Positions 16,700 to 27,607 of a stretch of DNA of 64,000 nt are shown one piece after another. The notes beneath the pieces were generated by a model. The model was not told the DNA's origin, searched no databases, and worked only from the letters and a program-made list of their open reading frames with translations. Made by a program: the position numbers and the translations under genes. Each line of letters begins with the position of its first letter. Positions within the stretch are counted from its first letter, which is position 1. The DNA comes from Prodigiosinella confusarubida (lineage in GTDB: Bacteria > Pseudomonadota > Gammaproteobacteria > Enterobacterales > Enterobacteriaceae): contig NZ_CP025085.1 of NCBI RefSeq assembly GCF_002847015.1, positions 1,488,001 to 1,552,000 of the forward strand. The letters run 5' to 3'.

Positions 16700-18862
16700 A
16701 TGATTTTTACCTTTTTACGTTGGTTATTACGGCATCTGTACCGTATTCGTATTACCGGTGACGAGGTTTTTTCCCAACACTCGAGGTTATTAATTACCCC
16801 GAACCATGTTTCGTTTCTCGATGGCGTATTGTTGGTGCTGTTCCTGCCAGTAAACGTCAAACCGGTATTTGCCATCTATTCCCACATTTCTGAGCGCTGG
16901 TTTATGCGCTGGCTTCAGCACTATATTGACTTTGTGCCGCTGGACCCCACCAAGCCGTTGGCGCTCAAACGACTAATCCGTATTGTGGAACAGGGGCGTC
17001 CGGTGGTGGTGTTTCCGGAAGGGCGCATTACTGTCACCGGTTCATTGATGAAAATATACAGTGGTGCCGCGTTTGTGGCAGCACGCGCCGGTGCCGTGGT
17101 GGTTCCGGTACGACTGGAAGGGCCGGAGTTTACCCCGTTGAGCCGCTTGGCTGGCGTGGTCAAATACCGGATGTTTCCGCCGATCTCCATTCATTTCCTG
17201 CCTCCAGTACCATTACCGATGCCGACAGCAGAGACCGCCAGAGCCCGCCGTGAGCTGGCCGGACAGCATCTGCACCGGATTATGATGGATGCCCGAATGG
17301 CGATCCGTCCGCCGCATACGTTGTATCAGGCGTTTCTTGCCGCCTGCTCCCGCTATGGCTACAGTTCGGCCAGTATCGAGGATATTGCATTCAAAGAAGA
17401 CAGCTATCAGTCGCTGCTGAAAAAATCGCTGGGCGTATCGCGTATTCTGCGGCGTTTTACCACCGAAAAAGAACATATCGGTTTGCTATTGCCGAATACT
17501 ACCATCACGGCGGCGGTGATCCTGGGCGCGTCGCTGAGTGGTCGCGTGCCGGCGATGCTGAATTACACTACCGGTGCCAACGGGTTGCGAAGTGCGGTAA
17601 CCGCGGCTTCTATCAAAACCATTGTTACGTCCCGCCAGTTTCTGGAAAAGGGTAAGCTGACCAACTTGCCATCGCAGGTTTCTGAAGCCAATTGGGTGTA
17701 TCTGGAGGATTTGAAAGGGGCCGTCACGCTGAGCGACAAACTGTGGATCCTGTTTCATCTGCTGTTCCCGGTGCGAGCCATGAGCTTCCAGCAACCGGAC
17801 GATGTGGCGATGATCCTGTTTACCTCCGGTTCGGAAGGCAACCCGAAGGGTGTGGTGCATTCTCATGACAGTCTGCTGGCTAATGTTGAGCAGATTCGTA
17901 CCATTGCCGACTTTACGCCCCACGATCGCTTTATGTCGGCATTACCGTTGTTTCATGCTTTCGGGTTGACTGTCGGACTTTTGACCCCGCTGATGACCGG
18001 TGCACGGGTATTTCTCTACCCCAGTCCTCTGCATTATCGTGTAGTTCCAGAGCTGGTTTATGATCGCAATTGTACCGTCCTGTTCGGCACATCCACCTTT
18101 CTGGGGCATTATGCCTGCTTTGCGCATCCGTATGATTTTGCCCGCTTGCGCTATGTGGTGGCGGGAGCGGAGAAATTGTCAGAAAGCACACGCAACCTTT
18201 GGCAGGATAAGTTTGGTATTCGCATTCTGGAAGGCTACGGGGTAACAGAGTGTGCGCCCGTGGTGGCGATTAATGTCCCGATGGCGGCGAAAATTCATAC
18301 TGTTGGTCGCTTGTTGCCGGGGATGGAAGCGCGTCTGATTGATGTGGACGGCATCGCTCATGGCGGCCGTTTGCAACTGCGCGGCCCGAATATGATGAAG
18401 GGTTATCTGCGGGTCGAACATCCTGGCGAACTGGAAATACCCATGGCTGAAAATGCCGCAGGTCATCAGGCAGAGGGCTGGTATGACACGGGTGATATTG
18501 CCAACCTGGACGATCAAGGCTTCTGTAGCATCGTCGGCCGGATTAAACGTTTCGCTAAACTGGCGGGGGAAATGGTGTCGTTGGAAAGTGTAGAACTTCT
18601 GGCTTTGCAGATCTCACCCGATGGGCAACATGCCGCCAGCGCCAAAAATGACAGCAGCAAAGGAGAAGCCGTGGTGTTGTTTACGACTGATGCCGAACTG
18701 ACGCGCGAACGCTTATTGGCGCAGGCACGTTATAGCGGCATACCAGAGCTGGTTGTGCCGCGAGATATCCGGCATATGAAGGCGTTGCCGCTGTTGGGTA
18801 GCGGTAAGCCGGATTTCGTGACGCTGCGGCAAATGGCAGAGCAATCGGAGCAGAAGCGATGA
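16700..18862 (+). CDS. aas: Bifunctional 2-acyl-GPE acyltransferase / acyl-ACP synthetase Aas
   Basis: 720 residues (E. coli 719). The N-terminal PlsC-type acyltransferase has the NHVSFLD motif (H36...D41) and FPEGRIT. The C-terminal AMP-forming ligase has [12 protein letters not shown] and [15 protein letters not shown], then GWYDTGDIA and a late [10 protein letters not shown]. It activates fatty acids onto bound ACP and re-acylates lysophosphatidylethanolamine at the inner membrane. AAGGAGG lies 7 nt upstream of the ATG. It overlaps lplT by 4 bp (ATGA), the coupling seen in E. coli, so import and re-acylation of lysolipid are made together. Confidence 0.96.
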   Translation: MIFTFLRWLLRHLYRIRITGDEVFSQHSRLLITPNHVSFLDGVLLVLFLPVNVKPVFAIYSHISERWFMRWLQHYIDFVPLDPTKPLALKRLIRIVEQGRPVVVFPEGRITVTGSLMKIYSGAAFVAARAGAVVVPVRLEGPEFTPLSRLAGVVKYRMFPPISIHFLPPVPLPMPTAETARARRELAGQHLHRIMMDARMAIRPPHTLYQAFLAACSRYGYSSASIEDIAFKEDSYQSLLKKSLGVSRILRRFTTEKEHIGLLLPNTTITAAVILGASLSGRVPAMLNYTTGANGLRSAVTAASIKTIVTSRQFLEKGKLTNLPSQVSEANWVYLEDLKGAVTLSDKLWILFHLLFPVRAMSFQQPDDVAMILFTSGSEGNPKGVVHSHDSLLANVEQIRTIADFTPHDRFMSALPLFHAFGLTVGLLTPLMTGARVFLYPSPLHYRVVPELVYDRNCTVLFGTSTFLGHYACFAHPYDFARLRYVVAGAEKLSESTRNLWQDKFGIRILEGYGVTECAPVVAINVPMAAKIHTVGRLLPGMEARLIDVDGIAHGGRLQLRGPNMMKGYLRVEHPGELEIPMAENAAGHQAEGWYDTGDIANLDDQGFCSIVGRIKRFAKLAGEMVSLESVELLALQISPDGQHAASAKNDSSKGEAVVLFTTDAELTRERLLAQARYSGIPELVVPRDIRHMKALPLLGSGKPDFVTLRQMAEQSEQKR

Positions 18863-20067
18863 GTAGCGTTCCAGAGAACGCCACATCGCTATTTTCCCGT
18901 AGTATGAAGGCGGTTATGGTAGCGCAGTTTTTCTCCGCTTTTGGCGACAATGCCTTGTTGTTCGCCACGTTGGCGTTGGTGAAATTCCTACATTATCCCA
19001 GCTGGAGCCAGCCTTTTCTGCAAATGGGGTTTGTGGCGGCTTACATCATTCTGGCTCCGTTTGTTGGCCAGTTTGCTGACAGTATTGCCAAAGGTCGGGT
19101 CATGATGTTGTCAAACGGACTGAAACTGGCGGGCGCGTTAGTGATCTGTTTCGGCGGGAGCCCTTTTTTGGGCTATACGTTGGTGGGGTTGGGGGCGGCG
19201 GGCTATTCTCCAGCGAAGTACGGTATCTTGGGAGAAATCACCTGTGGCAACCAACTGGTAAAAGCCAATGGACTGATGGAAGCATCGACCATCGCTGCTA
19301 TTCTGATCGGCTCTGTGGCAGGTGGTGTACTGGCTGACTGGAATATTTATGGCGCACTGGCGCTGTGTGTGCTGGTGTATGGCATTGCGCTGGTGGCTAA
19401 CCTGCTGATTCCCCGTTTGCCCGCGGCGCGTCCCGGTGCATCGTGGCATCCGTGGCGGATGACACTGGCGTTTTTTTCTGCCAGTAGGGTGTTATGGCGC
19501 AATGGTGAGACGCGTTTTACGCTGGTCGGGACCAGTATGTTTTGGGGGGCGGGTGTTACACTACGTTTTTTACTGGTGCTGTGGGTGCCGCTGGCGCTCG
19601 GTATCAGTGATAACTCGACACCGACGCTGCTGAACGCGATAGTCGCCGTCGGGATTGTGCTCGGCGCCGCCGCTGCCGGGCGTCTGGTGACGCTGAATAC
19701 GGTTTGGCGTTGTCTGCCAGCGGGTTTGTTGATTGGCGTGATGGTGGTGATTTTTACCCTGCAACACAGTCTGCTGAATGCTTATGTTTGTCTGATTATT
19801 CTGGGGGTGCTGGGAGGATTTTTCATCGTGCCGCTCAATGCACTGCTGCAAGAACGGGGTCAGGCGAGTGTTGGTGCGGGGCACGCTATTGCGGTGCAGA
19901 ATCTGGGGGAAAACAGCGCCATGTTACTGATGCTGGCACTGTATTCACTCGTGGTTAAATTAGGCGTATCTATTATCGTTATCGGAATCGGTTTCGGTAT
20001 ATTGTTTGCGCTGGCGATGGTTGCACTTTGGGCCTGGTTAATCGTGACCAAACGGCGTAGTAATTAA
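18859..20067 (+). CDS. lplT: Lysophospholipid transporter LplT
   Basis: 402-residue major-facilitator protein with 12 likely membrane segments; start [25 protein letters not shown] and the loop [17 protein letters not shown] match LplT. It flips 2-acyl-GPE inward across the cytoplasmic membrane for Aas. Its ATG overlaps the aas stop. It ends before a 50-bp gap and elaA. Confidence 0.95.
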   Translation: MSSVPENATSLFSRSMKAVMVAQFFSAFGDNALLFATLALVKFLHYPSWSQPFLQMGFVAAYIILAPFVGQFADSIAKGRVMMLSNGLKLAGALVICFGGSPFLGYTLVGLGAAGYSPAKYGILGEITCGNQLVKANGLMEASTIAAILIGSVAGGVLADWNIYGALALCVLVYGIALVANLLIPRLPAARPGASWHPWRMTLAFFSASRVLWRNGETRFTLVGTSMFWGAGVTLRFLLVLWVPLALGISDNSTPTLLNAIVAVGIVLGAAAAGRLVTLNTVWRCLPAGLLIGVMVVIFTLQHSLLNAYVCLIILGVLGGFFIVPLNALLQERGQASVGAGHAIAVQNLGENSAMLLMLALYSLVVKLGVSIIVIGIGFGILFALAMVALWAWLIVTKRRSN

Positions 20068-20118
20068 CAACAACGGGGCAAATCACATCGTGCTGAATAT
20101 ATTACCGGATGAGTTGAT

Positions 20119-20574
20119 ATGAATCTTATATGGCATGACTGGGGTATTGATGATCTCAACCTCTATTCGTTACATGACATTCTGTTGCTGCGTAATCAGG
20201 TGTTTGTGGTCGAGCAACACTGTCCATATCAGGATATCGACGGCAGAGATTTAACGGTCGGTAACCGTCATGTAACGGCCTACCAAAACGGTAAATTGGT
20301 GGCCTATGCCCGCATACTGGCTCCTCATTCAGACCATGATGCAGTGAAAATCGGCAGAGTAATTGTCGCATCACCGGCAAGAGGGGAACATGTTGGACAT
20401 CAATTGATGGAGCACGTTTTGATAGTCAGCGCCCGTCACTGGCCAAAGAAGCCGCTGTTTCTCTCCGCACAGGTCCATTTACAGCGCTTTTACAGTCAGT
20501 TCGGTTTTATGACCACTGGCGACGTCTATGATGAAGACGGTATTCCCCATATTGATATGCGAACGACGCTTTAA
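20119..20574 (+). CDS. elaA: GNAT N-acetyltransferase ElaA
   Basis: 151 residues matching ElaA: LRNQVFVVEQHCPYQDIDGRDL, VAYARIL, then the acetyl-CoA loop with KIGRVIVASPARGEHVGHQL (Q/RxxGxG/A type) and the late AQVHLQRFYSQFGF and EDGIPHIDM. Cytosolic acyl transferase of unknown physiological substrate. Not linked by function to lplT, although only 51 bp away. Confidence 0.93.
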   Translation: MNLIWHDWGIDDLNLYSLHDILLLRNQVFVVEQHCPYQDIDGRDLTVGNRHVTAYQNGKLVAYARILAPHSDHDAVKIGRVIVASPARGEHVGHQLMEHVLIVSARHWPKKPLFLSAQVHLQRFYSQFGFMTTGDVYDEDGIPHIDMRTTL

Positions 20575-20620
20575 CGATCTGTCTGGTCTCTTTGATGTGA
20601 TGTTATTACCGCATCTTAGC

Positions 20621-20657
20621 GAAAAAATAACCCCCGGCGTGTGGGTGCCGAGGGTTA
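20621..20657 (-). terminator. Terminator of the entericidin gene
   Basis: On the minus strand, AACCCTCGGC pairs with GCCGGGGGTT (one T-G wobble) around an 8-nt loop and is followed by ATTTTTTC. It is 26 bp past the stop codon. It may also serve elaA from the other side. Confidence 0.85.
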
Positions 20658-20683
20658 ATAGCGGGATATCAGCAATGACGCAA

Positions 20684-20812
20684 TTAGCTGGCTGAATGGG
20701 AAATCTTACTGCCCAGTTTCTCCACATCCTGACCAAAACCGCGAGTGGTATTACAGCCGCTTAACGTTGTGGTCATCAACAGCACTACCGCCAGTAATTT
20801 CATTATTTTCAT
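20684..20812 (-). CDS. ecnB: Entericidin A/B family lipoprotein
   Basis: A 42-codon gene too short for the usual ORF length cutoff. Translation begins MKIMKLLAVVLLMTTTLSG-C and continues NTTRGFGQDVEKLGSKI, ending SHSAS. It has a lipoprotein signal with lipobox LSGC (Cys20), and the conserved entericidin motif C-N-T-x-x-G-x-G-x-D. Entericidins are small membrane-anchored lipoproteins linked to stationary-phase bacteriolysis (EcnB toxin-like, EcnA antidote). Only one gene is seen here, so toxin versus antidote cannot be assigned firmly; the tail resembles EcnB more. The ribosome site CAGGT is weak. A second in-frame ATG lies three codons in. A strong terminator follows. Confidence 0.88.
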   Translation of the reverse strand: MKIMKLLAVVLLMTTTLSGCNTTRGFGQDVEKLGSKISHSAS

Positions 20813-20967
20813 AATTGTTACCTGTTATCTCGGTTTGAATTCTGTGCCCACTTTGTCATATTTCAGCAAGGAAATTCAATATGGTGTGGTGAGCTACTCA
20901 AGGTACTCGTGTGTTTCAGCTATTTCCGATAAACCAAGGATACCGCTTGATATCACTGAGGTTATCG

Positions 20968-22107
20968 TCATTCATCGTCCAGAAACAGTTCCAGCAATGA
21001 ATTAAGAAACAGTTTTCCATGTTCGGTAATCTGCCAGTGGCTGTCTGTTTCGATCACATATCCCTGTGTGATCGCCGCCTCGATCTGTGGCCGGATGGCA
21101 TTTTCAGTTAACCCGGTATAGGCAATGAAATCCGCACGTGGCGCAGGTTCCAGCAGACGAAAACGGTTCATGAAAAACTCAAACGGGCGCTCTTTGGCAA
21201 CAACGTCATTCGTCTGGTGCAGGTAATTCCCTTGCATATAGCCGCGTGGATGCCGAGTTTTAACGGTACGCATAATCCGCCCATCCCTAAATGTTAGTTT
21301 GCCATGCGCGCCGCAGCCAATACCCAAATAATCGCCGAAACGCCAGTAGTTGAGGTTATGTTGGCACTGGTAGCCCGGTTTGGCATAGGCGGAGGTTTCG
21401 TACTGTTGATAGCCTGCATGACTCAGTAACCGGTGACCACGTTCGAAAATCTCCCACAAGGCGTCATCGTCCGGCAAGGCGGGAGGGCGTGAGCCAAACA
21501 GCGTGTTGGGTTCGATTGTGAGCTGATACCACGACAGATGCGGTGGATTAAGTGCTATCGCCTGGTGTAGATCGTCCAGTGCGTCTTCCAGCGATTGATC
21601 CGGCAAGCCGTGCATCAGATCAAGATTGAAACTGCGTAAACCAAGCCCTGATGCTAATTGTGCCGCACGTTTGGCCTCTTGTGGGCCGTGAATGCGCCCT
21701 AGCCGGGCCAGTTTCTCCGCACTGAAACTCTGCACACCGATGGAAATGCGATTAATGCCCGCACGCTGGTAGCCACTGAAGCGTTCGGCTTCCACTGTTC
21801 CGGGATTGGCCTCCATGGTGACTTCGGCGTTTTCCTCCAGTGGTAAGCGTGCCCGTACTCCGTCCAGCAAATGTTGCATGGCGTCGGCGCTGAGTAGACT
21901 GGGGGTGCCGCCGCCAATAAAAATGGAATGCAGAGACCGACCGCCGGCAAGCGGTAAATCGGCATCCAGATCCGCAAGCAGATGTTTCACATATTCCTGA
22001 TGTGGTACATCACCTTTCAACGCGTGAGAATTGAAGTCGCAGTACGGGCACTTCTGTACACACCAGGGAATATGAATGTACAAGCTGAGTGGCGGTAGCT
22101 TAAGCAT
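20968..22107 (-). CDS. hemW: Heme chaperone HemW (radical SAM)
   Basis: 379 residues, almost colinear with E. coli HemW. The start at 22107 ([16 protein letters not shown]) matches the family; an upstream in-frame Met adds 13 unrelated residues. The radical SAM cluster motif is CxxxCxxC (C16, C20, C23 in [12 protein letters not shown]), then [28 protein letters not shown] and the C-terminal [10 protein letters not shown] of the HemN C-terminal domain. It inserts heme into respiratory proteins rather than oxidising coproporphyrinogen. Its start overlaps the rdgB 3' end by 8 bp, so it is translationally coupled, as the last gene of yggS-proC-yggT-yggU-rdgB-hemW. Confidence 0.95.
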   Translation of the reverse strand: MLKLPPLSLYIHIPWCVQKCPYCDFNSHALKGDVPHQEYVKHLLADLDADLPLAGGRSLHSIFIGGGTPSLLSADAMQHLLDGVRARLPLEENAEVTMEANPGTVEAERFSGYQRAGINRISIGVQSFSAEKLARLGRIHGPQEAKRAAQLASGLGLRSFNLDLMHGLPDQSLEDALDDLHQAIALNPPHLSWYQLTIEPNTLFGSRPPALPDDDALWEIFERGHRLLSHAGYQQYETSAYAKPGYQCQHNLNYWRFGDYLGIGCGAHGKLTFRDGRIMRTVKTRHPRGYMQGNYLHQTNDVVAKERPFEFFMNRFRLLEPAPRADFIAYTGLTENAIRPQIEAAITQGYVIETDSHWQITEHGKLFLNSLLELFLDDE

Positions 22108-22693
22108 GGTGCAATGCGTCCAGCAGCAGGCGTAATGCCTGTCCACGGTGCGAATGGAGGTTCTTTTCGGCGCGGCTCAGTTCGGCGGAAGTTTTTCCCA
22201 ATTCAGGGATATAAAAGATCGGATCGTAACCGAATCCGCCTTCTCCAGCAGCAGCATGAGTGATGATGCCGGGCCAGCGTCCATGACACACCAGTGGTGT
22301 TGGATCTTCCGCGTGACGTAAATAGACCAGTACACAGTGAAAACTGGCAGATCGCTGTTCATCTGGCACGTCTTTCAACGCGATTAACAGTTTCTCCAGA
22401 TTTTGCCGGTCACTGGCTGCATCTCCGGCATAGCGGGCAGAGTAGATACCCGGTGCGCCACCCAATGCGTCAACTGCCAGACCAGAATCATCGGCAATGG
22501 CGGGTAAACCAGTGATTTTTGCGGCATGGCGTGCCTTCAGAATCGCGTTCTCAATGAAGGTCAGTCCGGTTTCTTCGGCAGAATCGACACCCAGTTCGGT
22601 TTGCGCCACGATATCCAGACCAAAATCTGTCAGTAGACTGGCGAGTTCACGCACCTTACCGGTATTACCCGTAGCCAAAACCACTTTTTGCAT
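22100..22693 (-). CDS. rdgB: XTP/dITP pyrophosphatase RdgB
   Basis: 197 residues, the standard length. The nucleotide loop [53 protein letters not shown] and the late FGYDPIF and SHRGQAL are all present. It removes non-canonical purine nucleoside triphosphates (XTP, dITP) as monophosphates in the cytosol. In operon with yggU, 17 bp upstream. Confidence 0.96.
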   Translation of the reverse strand: MQKVVLATGNTGKVRELASLLTDFGLDIVAQTELGVDSAEETGLTFIENAILKARHAAKITGLPAIADDSGLAVDALGGAPGIYSARYAGDAASDRQNLEKLLIALKDVPDEQRSASFHCVLVYLRHAEDPTPLVCHGRWPGIITHAAAGEGGFGYDPIFYIPELGKTSAELSRAEKNLHSHRGQALRLLLDALHHA

Positions 22694-22710
22694 GTGTTAT
22701 TCCTGCGATG

Positions 22711-23013
22711 TTATTGAATGAGTTCCGCGACAGTCGCCGGGATAGTTTGCGGATTAACAATTTTAATCTGCTTATGACGCCCAAGTTCACCTTTTTCGAT
22801 CGTTACCAACCCTTTGGCGACGCGAAACTGCTTGGCGAGAAATTTGATCAGATGCGCATTGGCCTGGCCGTCAACCGGCGGGGCGGTAATGGCGACTTTC
22901 AGTTCGTCGCCATGCAAACCGACAATGAGGTCGCGGCTGGCTTTCGGCTGGATGTACAGTTGAATTACCAGCCCATTGTCGCAGCGAGTAACGGCACTCA
23001 CAGCAGGAACCAC
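22711..23013 (-). CDS. yggU: DUF167 protein YggU
   Basis: 100-residue small protein of the UPF0235/YggU family: [43 protein letters not shown]. It has a compact alpha/beta fold of unknown biochemical function. The start overlaps yggT by 16 bp, showing translational coupling. Family linkage with yggT is widespread. Confidence 0.93.
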   Translation of the reverse strand: MVPAVSAVTRCDNGLVIQLYIQPKASRDLIVGLHGDELKVAITAPPVDGQANAHLIKFLAKQFRVAKGLVTIEKGELGRHKQIKIVNPQTIPATVAELIQ

Positions 23014-23552
23014 AGCCCCGGGAACAGATCCATGCCCAGATAATTCAGCATGTACAGGATCAGGATAACCACCATGGCTGAGAAATCCAGCCCGCCCATC
23101 ACCGGCAGAATACGGCGGATCGGCGACATCATCGGTTCCGTCAGTTGATACAGCAGATAGTCCACCGGGCTACGGCCCTGACTTACCCAGCTCATCAGTG
23201 AACGAATGATGATCATCCAGAACACCAAATATCCCGCTGATTTCAGCAGTGACAGCAGACCAACCAGCAGATTCACCGGGCTCAACGAAAATGCCCCTAC
23301 CTGAATCAGTAACAGTAGCGGATATTTCAGGGTCGTCAGCAGGAAAGCCACCAGTAGCGATGAACTGTCAATCGGGCCCAGTGACGGAATAATACGGCGT
23401 AGTGGTCCCACTATCGGTTGGGTCAGCTTCACCACGAGCTGAGAGAGCGGGTTATAAAAATCGCTGCGAGACCACTGCATCCAGATACGTAGCAGCAGTA
23501 CCATTACATAGAGGTCAACCAACGTTTTGACCAGAAAAGTCAAGGTAAGCAT
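22998..23552 (-). CDS. yggT: YggT-family integral membrane protein
   Basis: 184 residues made of two similar hydrophobic halves, each with an R-I-x-P-x-[LM]-G-x-[ILF]-D loop ([13 protein letters not shown] and [13 protein letters not shown]), typical of the YggT duplication. Likely four membrane segments. Related proteins act in osmotic tolerance and chloroplast/cyanobacterial division; the role here is unproven. In operon between proC and yggU. Confidence 0.93.
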   Translation of the reverse strand: MLTLTFLVKTLVDLYVMVLLLRIWMQWSRSDFYNPLSQLVVKLTQPIVGPLRRIIPSLGPIDSSSLLVAFLLTTLKYPLLLLIQVGAFSLSPVNLLVGLLSLLKSAGYLVFWMIIIRSLMSWVSQGRSPVDYLLYQLTEPMMSPIRRILPVMGGLDFSAMVVILILYMLNYLGMDLFPGLWFLL

Positions 23553-23604
23553 AGAGGCAATAATTCCTTAATTAACAGGGATAATTCCGATGAAATTACC
23601 GTCA

Positions 23605-24426
23605 TTAAAACAGCTTTTCCATTTCTTTTGCACGAATTACCGCTGCCTGCATGGCATCGGCAACCGTTTGTGTTAACTGCCGTTCATTAAATACCCGTAA
23701 GGCCTCAGCCGTCGTGCCGCCTTTGGAGGTGATATTCTCACGCAGGGTAGCCAGAGACGTTCCAGGGTTGGCTTCGACCAGCGCCGCTGCGCCGCAAGCT
23801 GACTGCTGCACGAGCAGACGCGCGGTATCCGGATCGAACCCTTGACGTATCGCCTCTTCCTGCATGGCTTCCATCAACAGGAAAAAATAGGCTGGAGCAC
23901 TGCCCGCCGCTGCAATAATACCGTTAATCTGGGTTTCTTCCTCCACCCAACACACTTTACCAACACTGCTCATCAGGCTGGTGGTAAACGTCCGATCGGC
24001 ATCGCTGACCGTTGTCGGGGCGTAAAGGCCGCTCATGCCTTTCCCCACCAGTGATGGCGTATTGGGCATAATCCGCACGATATTCAATTTTTCATCCAGT
24101 ATGGACTGAAAACGGGCGACACTGATGCCTGCCGCAATCGACAATACCAGCTTGTGACTGAAATCCACCTGTTGTGATAGTGGTTTGCATACGGTTGCCA
24201 TCAGTTGCGGTTTTACCGCCAGCACGACGACCTCGGCCTGCTGTGCGCAACTGATATTATCATCGCTGCTGATGACGCCATAGCGTGCCGCCAGCGCATC
24301 GCGGTGTAGGGTCGAAGGCGCGCATACGCTGATATATTGCGCGGGATACCCGCTATCAACCAAACCGGCAATAATGGCCTGTGCCATATTCCCCGCCCCA
24401 ATGAACGCTATTTTACGGTACTTCAT
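23605..24426 (-). CDS. proC: Pyrroline-5-carboxylate reductase ProC
   Basis: 273 residues. The N-terminal NAD(P) Rossmann motif is FIGAGNMAQAIIAGL (residues 8-22), with VLAVKPQ in the middle, VRIMPNTPSLVGKGMSGL, and the C-terminal dimer domain with ENITSKGGTTAEAL. It carries out the last step of proline synthesis. In E. coli proC lies elsewhere; here it sits between yggS and yggT, an arrangement common outside E. coli and sensible because YggS controls free PLP and amino-acid balance. Confidence 0.96.
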   Translation of the reverse strand: MKYRKIAFIGAGNMAQAIIAGLVDSGYPAQYISVCAPSTLHRDALAARYGVISSDDNISCAQQAEVVVLAVKPQLMATVCKPLSQQVDFSHKLVLSIAAGISVARFQSILDEKLNIVRIMPNTPSLVGKGMSGLYAPTTVSDADRTFTTSLMSSVGKVCWVEEETQINGIIAAAGSAPAYFFLLMEAMQEEAIRQGFDPDTARLLVQQSACGAAALVEANPGTSLATLRENITSKGGTTAEALRVFNERQLTQTVADAMQAAVIRAKEMEKLF

Positions 24427-24449
24427 ACAGATTCTCTTTTTTTTAATGG

Positions 24450-25181
24450 TTAAACGGCTGGTGACGAATAATCACGCGCGCCAAAAATAGCGGTGCCGAT
24501 CCGAACCAGCGTACTGCCTGCTTCAATTGCCGCAGCCATATCATCTGTCATTCCCATGGATAGCGTGTCGATATGGGGATAGTTGGTCTTGAGCTGTTGA
24601 AAAAGTACCGACATCTGCTGGAATACGGCCAACTGGTGCTGGTGATCGGTTTCCGGTGCCGGAATAGCCATCAAACCACGCAGACACATATGGGGTAAAA
24701 CCGCAACTTTAGCGGCCAGTTCAGGCAGTTCGTCGACCATAATGCCGGATTTGCTCTGTTCATGGCTGATATTAATCTGTAACAGAACATTGAGCGGCGG
24801 CAGTGAAGCCGGGCGCTGTTCGCTCAACCGTTGGGCGATACGCAGGCGGTCAATGGTGTGGCACCAGTCAAAGTTCTCCGCGACCAGACGACTTTTATTC
24901 GACTGCAACGGACCGATAAAGTGCCATTCCAGTTGTGTCTGTGGCTGGTGTTCCCGGAAGTAATGGATTTTATTAACCCCTTCCTGAACGTAGTTTTCAC
25001 CAAACGCACGTTGCCCGGCAAGGATGGCTTCTGCGATGGCCGTCACAGGTTTGGTTTTGCTGACGGCAAGCAACGTCACTTCTTCTGGTACCCGCGCGCA
25101 ATGTTCAACTGCCGCTGAGATTCGCAGCCTGACGTCCTGTAGATTCTGCTGGATAGTGCTCATAGTGAGGTTCGTACTCAT
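24450..25181 (-). CDS. yggS: PLP homeostasis protein YggS (PLPBP)
   Basis: 243 residues. The PLP lysine is K42 in LLAVSKTKP, followed by GENYVQEG, WHFIGPLQSNKSRL and the phosphate-binding SMGMTDDMAAAIEAGSTLVRIGTAIFG. It is a single-domain TIM barrel that carries PLP and has no known catalytic activity. First gene of the six-gene minus-strand operon and divergent from yggR by 21 bp. An internal Met at residue 7 (MSTIQQNL) is another possible start. Confidence 0.96.
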   Translation of the reverse strand: MSTNLTMSTIQQNLQDVRLRISAAVEHCARVPEEVTLLAVSKTKPVTAIAEAILAGQRAFGENYVQEGVNKIHYFREHQPQTQLEWHFIGPLQSNKSRLVAENFDWCHTIDRLRIAQRLSEQRPASLPPLNVLLQINISHEQSKSGIMVDELPELAAKVAVLPHMCLRGLMAIPAPETDHQHQLAVFQQMSVLFQQLKTNYPHIDTLSMGMTDDMAAAIEAGSTLVRIGTAIFGARDYSSPAV

Positions 25182-25202
25182 AGTGATTCAGGAGGCTTAT
25201 CT

Positions 25203-26195
25203 ATGGATGTGCATGAATGGGTGAGGTGTAGTGTAAAACAGAATGCCTCTGATCTGCACCTGTGTAGCGGACATCCGCCGGTACAGCGTATTGATGGTGT
25301 GCTGAGAATGGACAATAGCGTGCCGAACTTGAGATCAGATCAACTGGAATGTTGGTGTGAACGCTGGCTGGAACCCGTTTATCAGCAGCAGTTACAACAG
25401 TGCGGGCAGGTTGATTGCGCACTCACCTTGCCTGAGGGGCAGCGTTTGCGGGTGAATCTGTTTATGCAACGGCACGGCCTTTCCATCGCACTGCGGTTGA
25501 TTCCTGCCTCCCATCCTTCGCTTTCCGCGCTGAAAACGCCACCGATTGTCGCGGAGTTGGCTGAGCGTCCAGATGGACTGGTTCTGGTGACTGGCGCCAC
25601 CGGCAGTGGCAAGTCCACCACATTGGCGGCGATGATCGATGCGCTGAACCAGCGGTGCTCACGGCATATCATCACACTGGAAGATCCCATCGAGTTTCTT
25701 CATACCAGCCAGCGATGTCTGATTCAGCAGCGTGAAATAGGCCGGCACAGTGAGTCATTTAACGCGGCATTGCGGGCAGCACTGCGAGAAGACCCAGATG
25801 TGCTGTTACTGGGGGAATTACGGGATGCCGAGACTATCCGGCTGGCATTGACGGCCGCAGAGACCGGACATCTGGTGCTGGCCACGCTACACACCCGTAG
25901 CGCTGTGCAGGCGGTAGAACGATTGGTGGATGTGTTTCCCGCCGATGAAAAAGCGTTTGTGCGCACTCAACTGGCAGCGAGTTTACAAGCGGTGGTAGCA
26001 CAAAAACTGATGCCGGGAGTCGGAGGCGGGCGCATTGCGCTGTTTGAAATACTGATGGTAACGCCTGCCGTTAGTAATCTGATCCGGGAAGGCAAAACCC
26101 ATCAACTCCCCAGTTTGTTGCAAACCGGTGGGCAATTGGGCATGCAAACCTTTGAGCAAAGCTATCAGCAGCGTTGCCGGGAAGGCGAATTATAA
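25203..26195 (+). CDS. yggR: PilT-like twitching ATPase YggR
   Basis: 330 residues, a hexameric secretion ATPase of the PilT class. The N-terminal domain has NASDLHLCSGHPPVQRIDG; Walker A is GATGSGKST (131-139), the Asp box region EDPIEFLH, Walker B-type DVLLLGELRDAETIRLAL, and the His box TGHLVLATLHT. It would power type IV pilus retraction, but no pilus genes are near; in enterics this gene is an orphan beside yggS. AGGAGG lies just upstream of the ATG. Confidence 0.9.
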   Translation: MDVHEWVRCSVKQNASDLHLCSGHPPVQRIDGVLRMDNSVPNLRSDQLECWCERWLEPVYQQQLQQCGQVDCALTLPEGQRLRVNLFMQRHGLSIALRLIPASHPSLSALKTPPIVAELAERPDGLVLVTGATGSGKSTTLAAMIDALNQRCSRHIITLEDPIEFLHTSQRCLIQQREIGRHSESFNAALRAALREDPDVLLLGELRDAETIRLALTAAETGHLVLATLHTRSAVQAVERLVDVFPADEKAFVRTQLAASLQAVVAQKLMPGVGGGRIALFEILMVTPAVSNLIREGKTHQLPSLLQTGGQLGMQTFEQSYQQRCREGEL

Positions 26196-26368
26196 ATAAC
26201 GATGATGAGTGTCAATTCAACACACGCTATGGCTATTTGTGCCTATCTTGTATCTTCCTTATTCACTATTGGAAACCGGTATCGTCCCATCGTATTGTCC
26301 GCTGCTTGCGGACATCTGATGATGACGCTACGGTAATATAAACATCATGCCTGCGATGTCAGAAGATG

Positions 26369-27607
26369 TTATTGACCATAACCGATTTGCTCCGGAATGC
26401 GCCGCATAATCACTTTACCGTGGCGGATGGAGAGCCGTGCTTTGGCTTGACGTCGTACCGCTTCGTAATCATTTTCCGCATCAAGAATCAGCAGATTTGC
26501 CGGACGTCCAACGACAATGCCATAACGTTCGCCCAGATGCATGGCAACGGCGCTGTTATCGGTTACGAAGTCCAGACAACGTTGTAAATCCTGATATCCC
26601 ATCATATGGCAAATGTGCAACCCGGCATCCAGTATGCGCAGGATGTTTCCGTTGCCCAGCGGATACCAGGGATCTTTGATGGAGTCCTGCCCGAAACACA
26701 CGTTCAGGCCCGCGCGGTCGAGTTCTGCCACTCGGGTGACGCCGCGTCGTTTGGGGAAGGTATCGAAACGTCCTTGCAGATGAATGCTTTCCGTCGGGCA
26801 AGAGATAAAGTTGATGTCTGATAAACGCAGTAGCCGAAACAGTTTGGAGCAGTAGGCATTGTCATAGGAACCCATCGCAACGGTATGGCTGGCGGTAACT
26901 CGTTGTCCCATACCGCGAACCCTGGCCTCCTCCGCTAATACTTCAAGAAAGCGGGATTGGGGGTCGTCGGTTTCGTCGCAGTGAACGTCAACCAGACAAC
27001 CAGTGCGTTCGGCCAGATCCATCAGAAATTTTACCGAACTGACACCCTGTTCACGGGTATTTTCAAAATGTGGAATGCCACCGACGACATCGGCACCCAT
27101 TTCAATCGCCTGCTCCATTAAGCGGCGACCATTGGCAAACGACTCAATGCCCTCTTGCGGAAACGCCACGATTTGCAGATCGATCAGGCCGCGGGCTTCT
27201 TCCTTTACCTCCAGCATGGCCCGCAAAGCGGCCAACGACGGATCAGTAACGTCCACGTGGGTACGTACATGCTGAATGCCGTGATCCCGCAGCATGCCGA
27301 TCGTGGTATGCGCCCGCTGTTTGATATCATTGTGGGTCATGGTCGCCTTACGTTGGCTCCAACGCTCTATACCTTCAAACAGCGTACCGCTCATGTTCCA
27401 TTCCGGTTCCCCGGCAGTTAATGTGGCGTCCAGGTGAATATGTGGCTCCACCAGTGGTGGAATGACCAACTGGCCGTTAGCATCAATGGCGTCGCTTTCC
27501 GGCGCTAGTCGTCCGGTTTGCGGTTCGATGGCAACAATCAGCCCGTTCTGTAACCGGAGGGTATGGAAACCCTGTTGATGTCGTAGGCTGGCGTTAATCA
27601 ATTTCAT
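26369..27607 (-). CDS. codA: Cytosine deaminase CodA
   Basis: 412-residue amidohydrolase. Metal ligands H56 and H58 lie in EPHIHLDATLT; later come HCDETDD, ASHTVAMGSY and the catalytic Asp in FGQDSIKDPW. It converts cytosine to uracil and ammonia in the cytosol. It overlaps the upstream PucR-type regulator by 4 bp and follows codB, so uptake, regulation and deamination form one unit. Length is close to E. coli CodA. No codon or motif damage is seen. Confidence 0.94.
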   Translation of the reverse strand: MKLINASLRHQQGFHTLRLQNGLIVAIEPQTGRLAPESDAIDANGQLVIPPLVEPHIHLDATLTAGEPEWNMSGTLFEGIERWSQRKATMTHNDIKQRAHTTIGMLRDHGIQHVRTHVDVTDPSLAALRAMLEVKEEARGLIDLQIVAFPQEGIESFANGRRLMEQAIEMGADVVGGIPHFENTREQGVSSVKFLMDLAERTGCLVDVHCDETDDPQSRFLEVLAEEARVRGMGQRVTASHTVAMGSYDNAYCSKLFRLLRLSDINFISCPTESIHLQGRFDTFPKRRGVTRVAELDRAGLNVCFGQDSIKDPWYPLGNGNILRILDAGLHICHMMGYQDLQRCLDFVTDNSAVAMHLGERYGIVVGRPANLLILDAENDYEAVRRQAKARLSIRHGKVIMRRIPEQIGYGQ